DNA of 64,000 bases from Frigidibacter sp037095735 (GCF_037095735.1 NZ_JBAWKD010000010.1:29272-93271), one strand, 5' to 3'; positions 26,104-35,935 are shown, counted from the stretch's first letter. A program made the numbers and translations. Notes: generated by a model not told the origin, from the letters alone.

Positions 26104-27458
26104 ATCGGTCTTCCTCAGTTCCAGGCCTCAAAGCTATCGCTGAGCCCGCATCTGATCCGGCTCCTGCGATCAGAGTCTCGGGACTAGTTAAAGAGTTTCG
26201 TCACCATGCAACCGACGGGCCAAGGACCTTTCGGCACTGGGTCGAAAGCGGCTTTCGAAGTGCCCACAGCGCGGGCCGGTTCCGTGCCCTTGATGACGTC
26301 AGCTTTGAGGTGTTCTCTGGCGAGATGCTCGGAGTAATCGGTCGCAACGGCTCAGGGAAATCGACGCTTTTGCGGCTTTTGGGCGGCGTTATGTCTCCTA
26401 ATAGAGGGCGGGTAGAGTTGTCGGCGGCGGTCACCGGCATTCTTGAATTGAACGCAGGAATGCATCCTGATCTTTCGGGGCGCGAGAACATAGTGATCAA
26501 TGCCGTGCTCTCGGGGCTTCTGCGTCGCGAGGCCGAGGCGATCGTCGAGGCGGTGATCGACTTCGCCGAGATCCGCGAGCATATCGACGAGCCGGTGCGC
26601 ACCTACTCCGCCGGCATGCGGCTGCGGCTGGGCTTCGCGGTGGCGGTCCACGTCGAGCCGCGCATCGTGCTGATCGACGAGGTGCTGGCCGTGGGGGATC
26701 TGGCCTTCCAAAGGAAATGCCTCGACCGGATCCGTGCCTTCAAGGCGGCGGGGGCGGCGATTGTGCTGATCAGCCATGACATTGATCAGGTCGCTGAATT
26801 TTGCGACAGGGTGCTCTGGCTGCAGCGGGGCCGGGTGCGGGCGCTCGGCCCCGCGGCCGAGGTCACGCGGCGTTACCGCGACGACATGATGAGTCGCACC
26901 GCGGCGCTGACCGCGACCGACCGCGCCCACCGGGCGCTGCCGGGCGGAGGCGAGCTGGTCCCCGGCGAGAACTGGCTGGGCTCACAGGAGGCCTCGATCG
27001 CCGCGGTCACCCTGCGCGGTCTCGAAGATCGGTCAGGGTCCGGAGAAGGAGGCGGCATCGTTGAGGCGATCCACCCGGGCGATCCGCTCGGCATCGAGCT
27101 ACTGATCGGGCCCGGCACCCAAGGCCTGTTCCATGCCGCGGTCAGCCTTGCCGATCCCGCGGGCCGCACGATCTTCGACAGCAACACCGAGCGCGATGAC
27201 GTAGAGCTGGGCGAGGTCCGGCCGGGCGACCGGCTGCGGCTCGAGCTCGGGCGGATCGATCTGGCGCCAGGCGAGTACCGGCTAACCGTCGGGCTCTGGG
27301 CCCGCGACTGGTCACATGCCTATGACATGCACCGAGGCGCCTATGTGTTGCGGATCGCCGGGCAGGCGCTGGAGGGGCCGCGCTTTGCCCCGCCTCGGCG
27401 CTGGCGGTCCGAACCCGCCGCGCAGCCCGCGGCGCATTCGCCCGGAGCCCGGGCGTGA
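26100..27458 (+). CDS. ABC polysaccharide exporter ATPase with substrate-binding C domain (Wzt-like)
   Basis: 452 residues, GTG start overlapping the permease stop. ABC domain: Walker A GRNGSGKSTLLRL, signature YSAGMRLRLGFAVAV, Walker B RIVLIDEVLAVGD, then a ~150-residue C-terminal Wzt-type domain (residues ~290-440, LGIELLIGPG, DRLRLELGRIDLAPGEYRLTVGLW) that binds the polymer's modified end. Base composition changes inside the gene: one 60-base line at 26401 has 34 G/C, one at 26581 has 43 G/C, suggesting a mosaic. Ends overlapping the next glycosyltransferase by GTGA. Confidence 0.92.
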   Translation: MNRSSSVPGLKAIAEPASDPAPAIRVSGLVKEFRHHATDGPRTFRHWVESGFRSAHSAGRFRALDDVSFEVFSGEMLGVIGRNGSGKSTLLRLLGGVMSPNRGRVELSAAVTGILELNAGMHPDLSGRENIVINAVLSGLLRREAEAIVEAVIDFAEIREHIDEPVRTYSAGMRLRLGFAVAVHVEPRIVLIDEVLAVGDLAFQRKCLDRIRAFKAAGAAIVLISHDIDQVAEFCDRVLWLQRGRVRALGPAAEVTRRYRDDMMSRTAALTATDRAHRALPGGGELVPGENWLGSQEASIAAVTLRGLEDRSGSGEGGGIVEAIHPGDPLGIELLIGPGTQGLFHAAVSLADPAGRTIFDSNTERDDVELGEVRPGDRLRLELGRIDLAPGEYRLTVGLWARDWSHAYDMHRGAYVLRIAGQALEGPRFAPPRRWRSEPAAQPAAHSPGARA

Positions 27459-28516
27459 CCAGGACAGTGAATCCGCTAGTCTCGGTGGTGGTGCCCTGCT
27501 GGAACGCGGCCAGCTCGGTCGGGGACACGCTGGCCTCGATACGGGCGCAGCGCCTTTCCAACATCGAGATCCTGCTGGTCGACGATGGCTCGATCGACGA
27601 CCTGACCGCCGCGCTGGCACCGCATCGTGCCGATCCGCGGTTGCGGGTGATCCGGCAGGAGAACCGCGGCTTGGCCGGCGCGCGCAATCGCGGCTTGGCT
27701 GAGGCCCGAGCGCCGCTGGTGGCCTTTCTCGATGCCGACGACTTATGGCATCCCGAGTTCCTGTGGCAGGCCCACGCCGCGCTCGAGGCCGACCCGGGCG
27801 CCCCCTTCGCCTTCGCGCTCTGCTTCCATCTCGACGAAAACAACCGCTACCTCAGCCCCTCTACCTGGGAGGGCCTGAGCCCGCGCCACGATCTCGAAGG
27901 GCTGGTCGAGGTCAACCTAGTCGGTAACGGGAGTGCCTCGCTGTTTTACACCGCCGCCGCCCGCAGCGTCGGCGGCTTCGACGAAAGCCTGCGCGGGCGC
28001 GGGGCCACAGGGGCCGAGGACTGGAAGCTCTGCCTGCAGATGGCCGCTCGCGGACGGCCCGCGATGCTGACTGAGCAGCTGGTAGGCTACCGGCGGGTGC
28101 TGGCCGGGATGTCACAGGGCGATCCGCGCCGGCAGATGCGCTCGGCCGAGCTGGTGATCGCGGATCTCGCTCCGCAGCTGCCGCAGGTGCCGCGCCGGGC
28201 TTGGCGTAATGCCCGGCTGGTCATGGCCGGTTGGCTGGTGCCGGCCTACCATCGCGCAGGCCTAACGCGCGAGATGCTGCTGTTGATGGCCAGGGCCTAT
28301 CTAAGCAGCCCGCTGTGGCTGCTGTCGTTCAATGTCCGCCTCGCACACCGGCGCAAGCTCAGCCATGTGCTCAACACGCTGTTGCACCGCCTGCCGCGCC
28401 AGGCCGGGCTGCCGGTCGCTGCCCTGCGCATGGCAGACGGCAGCCGTCCTTTCGCCTTTCTCGCCCGGTCTTGCCCGACCAATCCCGTTTCTGCCGCCGG
28501 AGTTCTCTGCCCATGA
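27455..28516 (+). CDS. Glycosyltransferase family 2 protein
   Basis: 353 residues, GTG start overlapping the Wzt stop. GT-A domain at the N-terminus: VSVVVPCWNAASSV, EILLVDDGSIDD, NRGLAGARNRGL and FLDADDLWHPEF (the DxD metal site), then a GAEDWKLCLQMAARGR acceptor motif near residue 190 and a hydrophobic C-terminal part. Fourth and last exporter-linked gene before the epimerase, which it overlaps by ATGA. Confidence 0.9.
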   Translation: MTRTVNPLVSVVVPCWNAASSVGDTLASIRAQRLSNIEILLVDDGSIDDLTAALAPHRADPRLRVIRQENRGLAGARNRGLAEARAPLVAFLDADDLWHPEFLWQAHAALEADPGAPFAFALCFHLDENNRYLSPSTWEGLSPRHDLEGLVEVNLVGNGSASLFYTAAARSVGGFDESLRGRGATGAEDWKLCLQMAARGRPAMLTEQLVGYRRVLAGMSQGDPRRQMRSAELVIADLAPQLPQVPRRAWRNARLVMAGWLVPAYHRAGLTREMLLLMARAYLSSPLWLLSFNVRLAHRRKLSHVLNTLLHRLPRQAGLPVAALRMADGSRPFAFLARSCPTNPVSAAGVLCP

Positions 28517-29427
28517 AACTGCTTCTGACCGGAGACGCGGGCCTGATTGGCCGCGAACTGAAGACCGCGCTTGTCGCCGCCGGCCATGAGGTCCGCGGAT
28601 TTGACATCGGCACCGATCCCGCCCAGGACCTGCGCGACCCCGGCGCCGTCGCCGCGGCGCTGGCGGGTGTCGAGGGCGTGCTGCACCTGGCCGCGATCTC
28701 GCGCGTGGCCTGGGGCGAGGACGATCCCGCGCTCTGCCATGCCGTCAACGTCACCGGCACCGCACATCTGCTGGACGCGGTCACCGCGCTGGGCGCGGCC
28801 GCGCCCTGGGTGGTCTTCGCCTCGTCGCGCGAGGTCTACGGCGATCCCGACGTCTCGCCGATCCCCGAGACCACGCCGCGCGCGCCGCTGAACCACTACG
28901 GGCGCAGCAAGGCCGAAGGCGAGGAACTGGTCGAGGCTTTCGTCGCCCGCGGCGGGCGCGCCGGCATGGTGCGGCTCTCGAATGTCTACGGCACGGTCCA
29001 TGACCACCCCGACCGCGCGGTGCCCTCGCTGCTATGGCGCGCGCTGCAGGGCGAGACCCTGAAGATCACCGGCGAAGCGAACTTCTTCGACTTCGTCCAT
29101 GTCGAGGACTGCGTGCGCGGGCTGATGGCGATGGCCGACCGGCTGGCCGCAGGCGAGGCGGCGCCGCCGACCGTGCATCTGGCGACCGGGATCCCGACCA
29201 GCCTCGGCGCGCTGGCGAAGGCCGCGATCGCCACCGCCGGATCGGGCTCGGGGATCGAGGTGCTGCCGGCGCGCAGCTTCGACGTGAAGGGCTTCTGCGG
29301 CACCCCCGAGCGCGCGGCCAAGGTGCTGGGCTGGCGCGCCGAAATCGCGCTGGACGAGGGGCTTGCGCGGCTTGCGCGGGCCATGGTCTCGGCCGGGGCG
29401 CCGAAGCCCGTGACCATGCCAAGGTGA
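28513..29427 (+). CDS. NAD-dependent epimerase/dehydratase (nucleotide-sugar modifying)
   Basis: 304 residues. Extended SDR fold: MKLLLTGDAGLIGRELK, catalytic SSREVYGDP and YGRSKAEGEEL (Tyr-Lys), C-terminal KVLGWRAEIALDEGL. The nucleotide motif reads GDAGLIG where relatives have GGAGFIG. Translationally coupled to the preceding glycosyltransferase. Substrate not assignable; UDP-hexose 4-epimerase-type chemistry is plausible. Confidence 0.82.
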   Translation: MKLLLTGDAGLIGRELKTALVAAGHEVRGFDIGTDPAQDLRDPGAVAAALAGVEGVLHLAAISRVAWGEDDPALCHAVNVTGTAHLLDAVTALGAAAPWVVFASSREVYGDPDVSPIPETTPRAPLNHYGRSKAEGEELVEAFVARGGRAGMVRLSNVYGTVHDHPDRAVPSLLWRALQGETLKITGEANFFDFVHVEDCVRGLMAMADRLAAGEAAPPTVHLATGIPTSLGALAKAAIATAGSGSGIEVLPARSFDVKGFCGTPERAAKVLGWRAEIALDEGLARLARAMVSAGAPKPVTMPR

Positions 29428-29471
29428 CAGCGGCCGGGGCCATGCGGGCCCCGGCCCCGCGATCCTGTCAC
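29424..29471. terminator. Bidirectional terminator between convergent operons
   Basis: Outer arms GTGACAG / CTGTCAC enclose an inner perfect 10-base stem GGCCGGGGCC / GGCCCCGGCC. It separates the exporter operon ending at 29427 from the - strand unit ending at 29476. Confidence 0.7.
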
Positions 29472-29475
29472 GGGG

Positions 29476-30996
29476 TCAGACCGGTGCCTGGGTCTTCGGA
29501 AGCTTGCTCGTGCCCGTCTTCTCGTCTGCGGCCGCCTGTGGCGCTGCCTTGACCTCGAACTCCTCGTGATACGAGCGCTCGACATTCACGTCCCAGAGGT
29601 CGTGGTGCTCGCCGGTGAGGTTGCGCGCGGCGTAGATTGCCGAGAGCATCGAGTGGTCCTGGTTGTTGTAGCGGTGCAACCCGTTGCGCCCGACCGTCTG
29701 CAGGTTCTCGAAACCGTCGAGCCAGCCCCGCACCACCTCGAGCGCGTGCTGGTATTCCGTGTCATAGACCGGATAGGCCTTGGGCTGGCGGATCACCTTC
29801 GACTTCACCACCGCCTTGGCGTGGCCGAGCCCGAGCTCTTCCAGCTCGCGCGCCGCCAGCGCCTGCAGGTCGGCGTCCGACATCGTCCAGAGGTCGTCGC
29901 CCTCCTGGCAGAAGTATTCCATCCCGATCGACGAGGTCGCCGGATCGGGCACCATGTCCGCCGACCAGGCGCGGAAGTTCTGGATCCGCCCGACCCGGAC
30001 CCGGGTGTGGACATAGATCCAGTTGTCCGGGAAGGGATCGGGGTCCGACAGCACCAGCGTCACGATCAGGAAGTCGCGATAGCGCAGCTTCTCGGCCGCG
30101 GCGCGCACCTCGGGCGGGGCCGGCGGGTCCATCGCCCGGATCAGCCCGCGCAGGTCCATCGAGTTCACGAAGCTCTCGCCCGCGACTTCCGTGGTCTCGG
30201 CCGCGGGCTGGCCCGTCGGACGGGTGCGGACCCGGGTGACGCGCATCCCCTCGCGCAGCACGCGCACCACCTCGGTGTTCATCTCGACCTCGCCGCCGCG
30301 CTCGCGGATCACGCCGGCCGTCTTCTCCCACATCTGGCCGGGGCCGAGGCGGGGATAGCTGAACTCGTCGATCAGGCTGCGGGTGTCGTTGCCGCCCTTC
30401 AGCGAGACCATGATCGCCTTCCACAGCGTCAGGTTCTGGATCCGCTGCGCGGCCCAGTCGGCGCGGATCTGCTGCGGCGGCGTGCCCCAGACCTTCTGCG
30501 TGTAGCTGTGGAAGAAGTGCATGTAGAGCCGCCCGCCGAAGCGGTTGGTCACCCACTGGGTGAAGGTGTCTTCCTGCGGATAAGGCCGCACCTTCCACTT
30601 CAGCAGGCTCAGCAGGATCCGGAAGGTCTCGTAGAGGCCGATGTTGCGCAGCGCGTTCAGCGGCTTCAGCGGGTAGTCGTAGAACTTGCCGCGGTAGAAG
30701 ATCCGGCTCAGACGGCGCACCCGGATGAACTCGGGGCCCAGCACCTCGTGCCACATCGACTCGACCTCGGGGACCTTGGTGAAGAAGCGGTGGCCGCCGA
30801 TGTCGAAACGGTAGCCCTCGAGGCTCTCGGTGCGCGAGATGCCCCCCACCAGCCCCAGCGCCTCGAGCACGGTGACGCTGGCGCCGGGGCGGCGTTTCAG
30901 CAGCTCGTAGGCGGCGGTGAGCCCGGCCGGGCCGCCGCCGATCACCACCACCCGGTCGCCGGGTTTCCATTGCGCCAGATCGCGGTCGCTCATCAT
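29476..30996 (-). CDS. FAD-dependent oxidoreductase, UDP-galactopyranose-mutase-like fold
   Basis: 506 residues. ADP-binding motif VVVIGGGPAGLTAAYELLKR near residue 16, then GGISRTESLEGYRFDIGGHRF, the pattern of amine oxidase/UDP-galactopyranose-mutase-type flavoproteins, with a tail ending in Lys/Thr-rich residues. Such genes are common in polysaccharide clusters beside glycosyltransferases; the reaction is unproven and could be a ring-contracting mutase or an oxidase of lipid-linked sugar. Start ATG 30996 overlaps the upstream glycosyltransferase stop by ATGA. Last gene of the three-gene unit from UDP-xylose synthase. Confidence 0.82.
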   Translation of the reverse strand: MMSDRDLAQWKPGDRVVVIGGGPAGLTAAYELLKRRPGASVTVLEALGLVGGISRTESLEGYRFDIGGHRFFTKVPEVESMWHEVLGPEFIRVRRLSRIFYRGKFYDYPLKPLNALRNIGLYETFRILLSLLKWKVRPYPQEDTFTQWVTNRFGGRLYMHFFHSYTQKVWGTPPQQIRADWAAQRIQNLTLWKAIMVSLKGGNDTRSLIDEFSYPRLGPGQMWEKTAGVIRERGGEVEMNTEVVRVLREGMRVTRVRTRPTGQPAAETTEVAGESFVNSMDLRGLIRAMDPPAPPEVRAAAEKLRYRDFLIVTLVLSDPDPFPDNWIYVHTRVRVGRIQNFRAWSADMVPDPATSSIGMEYFCQEGDDLWTMSDADLQALAARELEELGLGHAKAVVKSKVIRQPKAYPVYDTEYQHALEVVRGWLDGFENLQTVGRNGLHRYNNQDHSMLSAIYAARNLTGEHHDLWDVNVERSYHEEFEVKAAPQAAADEKTGTSKLPKTQAPV

Positions 30997-32147
30997 CGTC
31001 TCCGTCCGCTGGCGACGGCAGGGGCCGGGGCGAGGCGGGCCTCGATCTGGCACCAGGCGAAGCTGACTGCAGAATAAAGGTAATAGACCTGGTGGAAGGC
31101 GAGCCCACCCAGGGCCACGCCCAGCCCGCCGGTGCGGGCGAGGAACCGGAAAAGCGCCGCATTCGCCGCCAGCGCCGCCAGCGCGAGAAGCCCGGCCAGG
31201 CCCCAGGAGGCGCCCGGGGACCCGAGGCCGGCCAGCGCCGCCAGCAGGGCCAACAGCAGCGCCGCGGCCAGCACCGCGCGGGCGCGCTCGGCCCGGCCGA
31301 TGTTCAGCGTGTCGCCCAGCCCCTCGCGGCTGGCGATCAGCCGGCTCCAGGGCAGGGCGCGGTTGGCGATGTCGTTGCGGATCGTCGGGCCCATCCGCCA
31401 GCCCTTCAGGTGGCAGGCCTCCAGCCCCGGATCGACCGCGATCGCGCGGCCGGCGGCGGCGATGCGGTAGCCCAGCTCGATGTCCTCGATCGAGGGGCGC
31501 GGATAGGCCTGCGCGTCGAAGCCGCCCAGCGTGCGGAACAGGTCCGCCCTGACCGCGCCGCAGCCGGCCCAGAAGGTCTGCGCGCGCCCCCCCACCTGTC
31601 CTGGCGCCTCTCCTGGCGCCTGCCGCCCGGCCTGCAGGTGGTAGAAGCGGTGCGCGAGGTTCTTGTAGCGCGAGAACCAGTGCGGATCGGCGGGATGCGC
31701 ATCATAGGCGCCGAAGACCGCCCCCACCGCCGGCTGCGCCAGCGCGGCGCGGATCCGCGCGGGGCCGCCCCGGCCCACGACCACGTCGCTGTCGACGAAC
31801 CACAGGATGCCGCCGCGGGCGCGGGCGGCTGCGGCGTTGCGCGCCGCGGCGGGGCCCGCGTTGCGCGGCAGGCTCAGCACCTCGGCCCCGAGCGCGCGGG
31901 CGATCCCGGCCGAGCCGTCGGTGGCCGCGTCGTCGGCGACGATCACCTCGAGCACCTCGCCCGCCTCGCGCAGCGCGATCAGCGGCGGCAGCGCCCACGG
32001 CAGGAAGGCCGCCGCGTCATGGGCGGGCATGATCACGCTGATGCGGTCGTCGCGGTCCATCTCCGGAACCGTCTCCGGGGCCCGGTCCGAAGACACGTCC
32101 GGGCCCGCATGAGGGCCGGGGGCCGGGGGGCGGATCGTCTGCTGCAT
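30993..32147 (-). CDS. Glycosyltransferase family 2 protein with C-terminal membrane segments
   Basis: 384 residues. GT-A core: ISVIMPAHDAAAFL, VIVADDAATDGSA, GPAAARNAAAARA, WFVDSDVVVGRGG, then FWAGCGAVRADLFRTLGGFD and IEDIELGYRIAAAGR, the EDxE-type motif. Two or three hydrophobic C-terminal helices (residues ~285-355) should hold it at the membrane. The start ATG at 32147 shares bases with the UDP-xylose synthase stop; GTG at 32150 is an alternative. Coupled downstream to the FAD enzyme. Confidence 0.88.
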   Translation of the reverse strand: MQQTIRPPAPGPHAGPDVSSDRAPETVPEMDRDDRISVIMPAHDAAAFLPWALPPLIALREAGEVLEVIVADDAATDGSAGIARALGAEVLSLPRNAGPAAARNAAAARARGGILWFVDSDVVVGRGGPARIRAALAQPAVGAVFGAYDAHPADPHWFSRYKNLAHRFYHLQAGRQAPGEAPGQVGGRAQTFWAGCGAVRADLFRTLGGFDAQAYPRPSIEDIELGYRIAAAGRAIAVDPGLEACHLKGWRMGPTIRNDIANRALPWSRLIASREGLGDTLNIGRAERARAVLAAALLLALLAALAGLGSPGASWGLAGLLALAALAANAALFRFLARTGGLGVALGGLAFHQVYYLYSAVSFAWCQIEARLAPAPAVASGRRR

Positions 32148-33139
32148 CACCCCGCCGAGCGCACCTTCCGCGGCGCTGTGACCAGGCCCTGGCGGGCGAG
32201 CAGCGTCTCGAAATAGTCGATGGTCTGGCCCAGGCCCTCGGCCAGCGGCACCTTCGGCGCCCAGTCGAGCAGCGCGGCGGCCTGCGAGATGTCGGGCTTG
32301 CGCCGGGTCGGATCGTCCGAGGGCAGCGGGAAGTGGCGGATCTCGGAGGCCGAGCCGGTCATCGCGATCACCTTCTGCGCCAGTTCGAGCACCGTGAACT
32401 CCTGCGGGTTGCCGATGTTCACCGGCCCGGTCACGTCCGGCCCGGTCGCCATCATCCGCACGATCCCCTCGAGCGTGTCGTCGACATAGCAGAAGGACCG
32501 CGTCTGGCTGCCGTCGCCATAGATGGTGATCGGCAGGTTCTGCAAGGCCTGGATCACGAAGTTCGACACCACGCGGCCGTCGTCGATCAGCATCCGCGGC
32601 CCGAAGGTGTTGAACAGCCGCACCACCTTGATCTGCACGCCGTGCTCGCGGTGGTAGTCGAAGAAGATCGTCTCGGCGCAGCGCTTGCCCTCGTCATAGC
32701 AGGACCGCAGGCCGATCGGGTTCACATTGCCCCAGTAGGCCTCCATCTGCGGATGCTGCAGCGGGTCGCCATAGACCTCGGAGGTCGATGTCTGCAGGAT
32801 CGGCACGCCCAGGCGCTTTGCCAGGCCCAGCATGTTGAAGGCCCCCAGCACCGAGGTCTTCATCGTCTGGATCGGGTCCTTCTGGTACTGCGGCGGCGAG
32901 GCCGGGCAGGCCAGGTTGTAGATCGTGTCGACATCGACATGCAGCGGCCGCGCCACGTCATGTTCCAGCAGCTCGAAGCGGGGGTTGGCCAGCAGCGGTT
33001 CGACATTCGACCGCGCCCCGGTCGAGAAGTCGTCGACGCAGAGCACGCCATAGCCCTCGGCCAGCAGCCGGCGGCAGAGATGCGAGCCGATGAAACCGGC
33101 ACCGCCCGTGACGAGGACGCGTCCGCCAAAACCTGTCAT
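32147..33139 (-). CDS. uxs: UDP-glucuronate decarboxylase (UDP-xylose synthase)
   Basis: 330 residues. Converts UDP-glucuronate to UDP-xylose. GGAGFIGSHLCRRLL, the family-specific NLACPASPPQYQKDP and SCYDEGKRCAE (catalytic Tyr-Lys), RMLIDDGRVVSNF and GSQTRSFCYVDD are all UXS landmarks. ATG at 33139 (MTGFGGRVLV) is chosen; the frame extends to 33223 but with no conserved sequence. Uses the product of ugd at 16953. First gene of a three-gene unit. Confidence 0.94.
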   Translation of the reverse strand: MTGFGGRVLVTGGAGFIGSHLCRRLLAEGYGVLCVDDFSTGARSNVEPLLANPRFELLEHDVARPLHVDVDTIYNLACPASPPQYQKDPIQTMKTSVLGAFNMLGLAKRLGVPILQTSTSEVYGDPLQHPQMEAYWGNVNPIGLRSCYDEGKRCAETIFFDYHREHGVQIKVVRLFNTFGPRMLIDDGRVVSNFVIQALQNLPITIYGDGSQTRSFCYVDDTLEGIVRMMATGPDVTGPVNIGNPQEFTVLELAQKVIAMTGSASEIRHFPLPSDDPTRRKPDISQAAALLDWAPKVPLAEGLGQTIDYFETLLARQGLVTAPRKVRSAG

Positions 33140-34107
33140 CTGCGATGCCTTCCGACAAAAGGGCCCAACGGCAGGACCGCCGGGGGGCAAACTGAAATGG
33201 CGCGACCCGCCAGCTCGAAACATCTGCTGTGCGGCAATTGTGACGATCCTGAGGCGTTTACCATTTGTAAATCACTTGATACGGAGACAGCGATGCGGAT
33301 TGTTCGCCGCGGGGGCGGGGGCGGGGCCCAGGGCCCGGCGAGACATCCCGCGCCCGATGCCTCGCGAGGCCCTTCGCTGCTGCGGCGCGCCGCGGCAGGG
33401 CGAAGATCCGCGCTGCCGGAAGTGTAGCAATATCCTGATATTCAGCGATATTTATCAATGGTCACCGAAAGGCCTAGCCGCGAGGGGACAGGGGCTGCCG
33501 CCCCGGCCATGCCTGCACTGCAGCGTGGCCGGCACAAGGAAGACGATCTCTGGGCCGGCCCGGTCGCCACGAGAAGTTGAATCAACAAAATGCGCAATTC
33601 AGGCCGATACAAAGGTAAACGGAAACAGTTCCGGATCCCCCGGAAGTCTCCGACAGAATCTCTCGGTCATCGCGGAAAGTCCTTCCCTTGCTAATCCGGG
33701 CGAAGCGTCTGGTGCGTCTGGTCGACGAGCGGACCTGCCTGCCGACCAGCCGGCGCTTGTGCCCTTTCCGCGCTGTGTTGACGTCAGCTGGGGTGAATGG
33801 TTTCTCGGGGGACGTCATGCGGCATCTTCCTGCCGGATGCCCTCCCTGCACCCGGATTGCGCCCAGACTGCCCGCAGCCTGCGCTTCCCTTGCGCGCCTC
33901 GCAGGCCGGGCACCGAGATGGATGTCGTTTCATGATCAGTGGGTTTCCGACCGACCGCATTCCTCCCGCCATTTCCCGCTGCCCGGCCCCCCGGGCCCTC
34001 TTCCGCCCGTTTCCGGACTGACGCCTCCTGATCCGATCGCCTCTCCACAGACAGCCTCCACCCCCGCCTCTGCTTCTTCCACGGTGCCATCCGCCGCGCT
34101 AGGCAGC
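33140..34107. other. Intergenic region upstream of uxs, no convincing gene
   Basis: Nearly 1 kb. The part nearest uxs is the promoter side, with an inverted repeat TTTAC-N5-GTAAA at 33257-33271 and a less GC-rich tract around 33420-33480 that contains AATATC-CT-GATATT (33429-33442). Open frames between 33580 and 34190 on both strands have no recognisable domains and look like chance in GC-rich DNA. Confidence 0.5.
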
Positions 34108-34788
34108 ATGGCGATCCGCGAGCTCGAGTTCACCGCGCTGCCCGTGACGTTCGAGGCGCGCCCCGCGATGTCGGCCCCGGCACTGATCTGACTGCACCCG
34201 CGACCGCACCGAGGCCACGCGCGAGCTGGTTGCCCGCTTCCCGAGATCCGCTGCGTGCACGAGCCGCGGCCGGTCTCGATGTCGCGCGCAACTTCGTACT
34301 TGCCGAGGCTCGGCCCGAGTTGGGAACCTTACCGACGGCCATGCCGCTCGAAGCGCAATAACCCGCCCCAGATCGACTTCCGGCGCTATGGCGGCTGCCT
34401 GCGTGGCGACAAGAGGACGCGGCCCATACGGGTTCGTTGCTAGACTGGTATACGGTGGCAGGGGTGAACATGGCGCTGCGCCGATCGGTGATGGAGCGGA
34501 TCGGCGTCTATTACCCGGCGCTCGACGCCGGGACCGACGCCCGGCCGGGGGCGATGCCGACATGTTCCGCCACCTATTGCCATTGGCTACCGCATTACCC
34601 ATGATCTCGAGGCGCTGAATTGGCACCGTTATCTTCGCTTGATGAAGGCGCTTGGCGAGCAACTGCACGGTTACGACGTCGCGGGCGGCTCAGTGCTGGC
34701 CAAGACGATGCTCCACGAGGGCAACCGGAGCGAGGATTTGCGCTTCGCCAACGGTCTGCGGGACGAGCTGGTGCAGGCCGCGCGTTGA
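34108..34788 (+). pseudogene. Decayed family 2 glycosyltransferase
   Basis: Pieces of a GT-A glycosyltransferase can be read only by changing frame several times: an N-terminal-extension-like start (MAIRELEFTALP), a CTRDRTEATRELVARFP piece, NMALRRSVMERIGVYYPALD, a GGDADMF-like motif shifted by one base, then YRITHDLEALNWHRY and QLHGYDV. These correspond in order to the GANM..ALD, GGGDIDLY and HEHRRD elements of the intact glycosyltransferase at 23753. A stop (TGA 34786-34788) ends the last readable piece. At least three frameshifts and one stop, so not functional. Confidence 0.75.
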
Positions 34789-35935
34789 CTACTGGACCGC
34801 GGCAGCCCGCTGCTGGCGATCTCGCGCGAACGCATCGCGGGCGGGTTCACGGGGCTCGGGGCTTATGGCATCACCCCGCAGACCGAGGCTTCGGCCGGGC
34901 ACCAGGGCGGCGGCATCGTGCTAGGCTCTGCCGTGGGAGGGGGCAGGCGGCGACGTCTCTTGCGCGCAAGCATCCCGAGGGACTCGGGGATCTCCAGCTG
35001 CACCGGGTGCGCCCACGCGTCATCGCATTGCGCCATCCGGCGCTGTTCGCGATCGGCCCCGTGCTTGGTGCAGGGGCCATGAAACTGGGCCATTTCTAGG
35101 TCTGGCAGGGACTTCGGATTGCTCCTTCCCGCGGTGTCACGCGGCTGCTTGTGCGCCTCGCCGAAGGGCTGGCCGCGGCAGAGGCGCTTATCGAGGCCGA
35201 GCGCCCCGAGCAGATCGACCTGCGCCATGGCGAGCGCCGCCTAGCCTTGGCATATCTCGATCCCGGCGCCGAGCCTTGGTGCGGGCACCACCTGCGCCCC
35301 TTCTTGATGAACCATTGCGCCCGGCCATGGCTGGAGCAGCGGATGCAGGCAGGAGGGTTGGCCTCGGGCCCATCCGACACCGGTCTGTCCGAAACCGAGC
35401 GCAATGCGGCCAGTCGCGGGCTGCGGCACGTCGCACCGCATCTGAACGCGGCGGCTGCTCCTTTCCTCTGGCGCGAGCAATACGCCAGTGGCGCAAGCTC
35501 GCCAAGCTTCAGGATCAGGCGGGACAACCTTCGGCATAGTCTCCCGTTGCGAAACAGTCCCCCACGGCAGAACATCGTTTCCGTCCTTCGCAGTTGCCGC
35601 AAGCCACCTTGTCTTGCCTGGCTAATCCACAGGCGGATTGTGGAAGAGTTTGTGCGGATCATCGTCGAATTTACGCGCCTTCGCCATGAATTCGGTCCCG
35701 CTGTGCAGCTATCCACAGCCCGAGACCCGCAATGGCAAGATCCTGCCGTCGCCAAGCCACCAGATCTTGTAGATGTTGCCAGCTTTGCCGGCATCGGGCA
35801 GTGGTGGCGCAGTAAACAAACTATTTACCAAGCGCGCACAGGATCAGTCCCGAACGCGTAGACCACGTGCGAGTTCCAGAAGTTTTCCGCGGCGAAGCTA
35901 TCCCGCCGATCCTTCACAACTCCCAAACTACTGAA
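34789..35935 (+). other. Degenerate former coding DNA followed by leader of the fusion gene
   Basis: 34789-35540 keeps coding-like composition in changing + strand frames (for example LDRGSPLLAISRERIAGGF and HPALFAIGPVLGAGAMKLGHF with stops between), probably remnants of one or more further genes that I cannot identify. 35541-35935 is the less GC-rich upstream region of the aminotransferase fusion; no clear promoter was found. Confidence 0.45.

Noticed and set aside
33582..33851. A small - strand ORF (89 residues) in the uxs upstream region
   Set aside because: No ribosome site, no domain and an overlapping + strand frame of similar quality; treated as chance.
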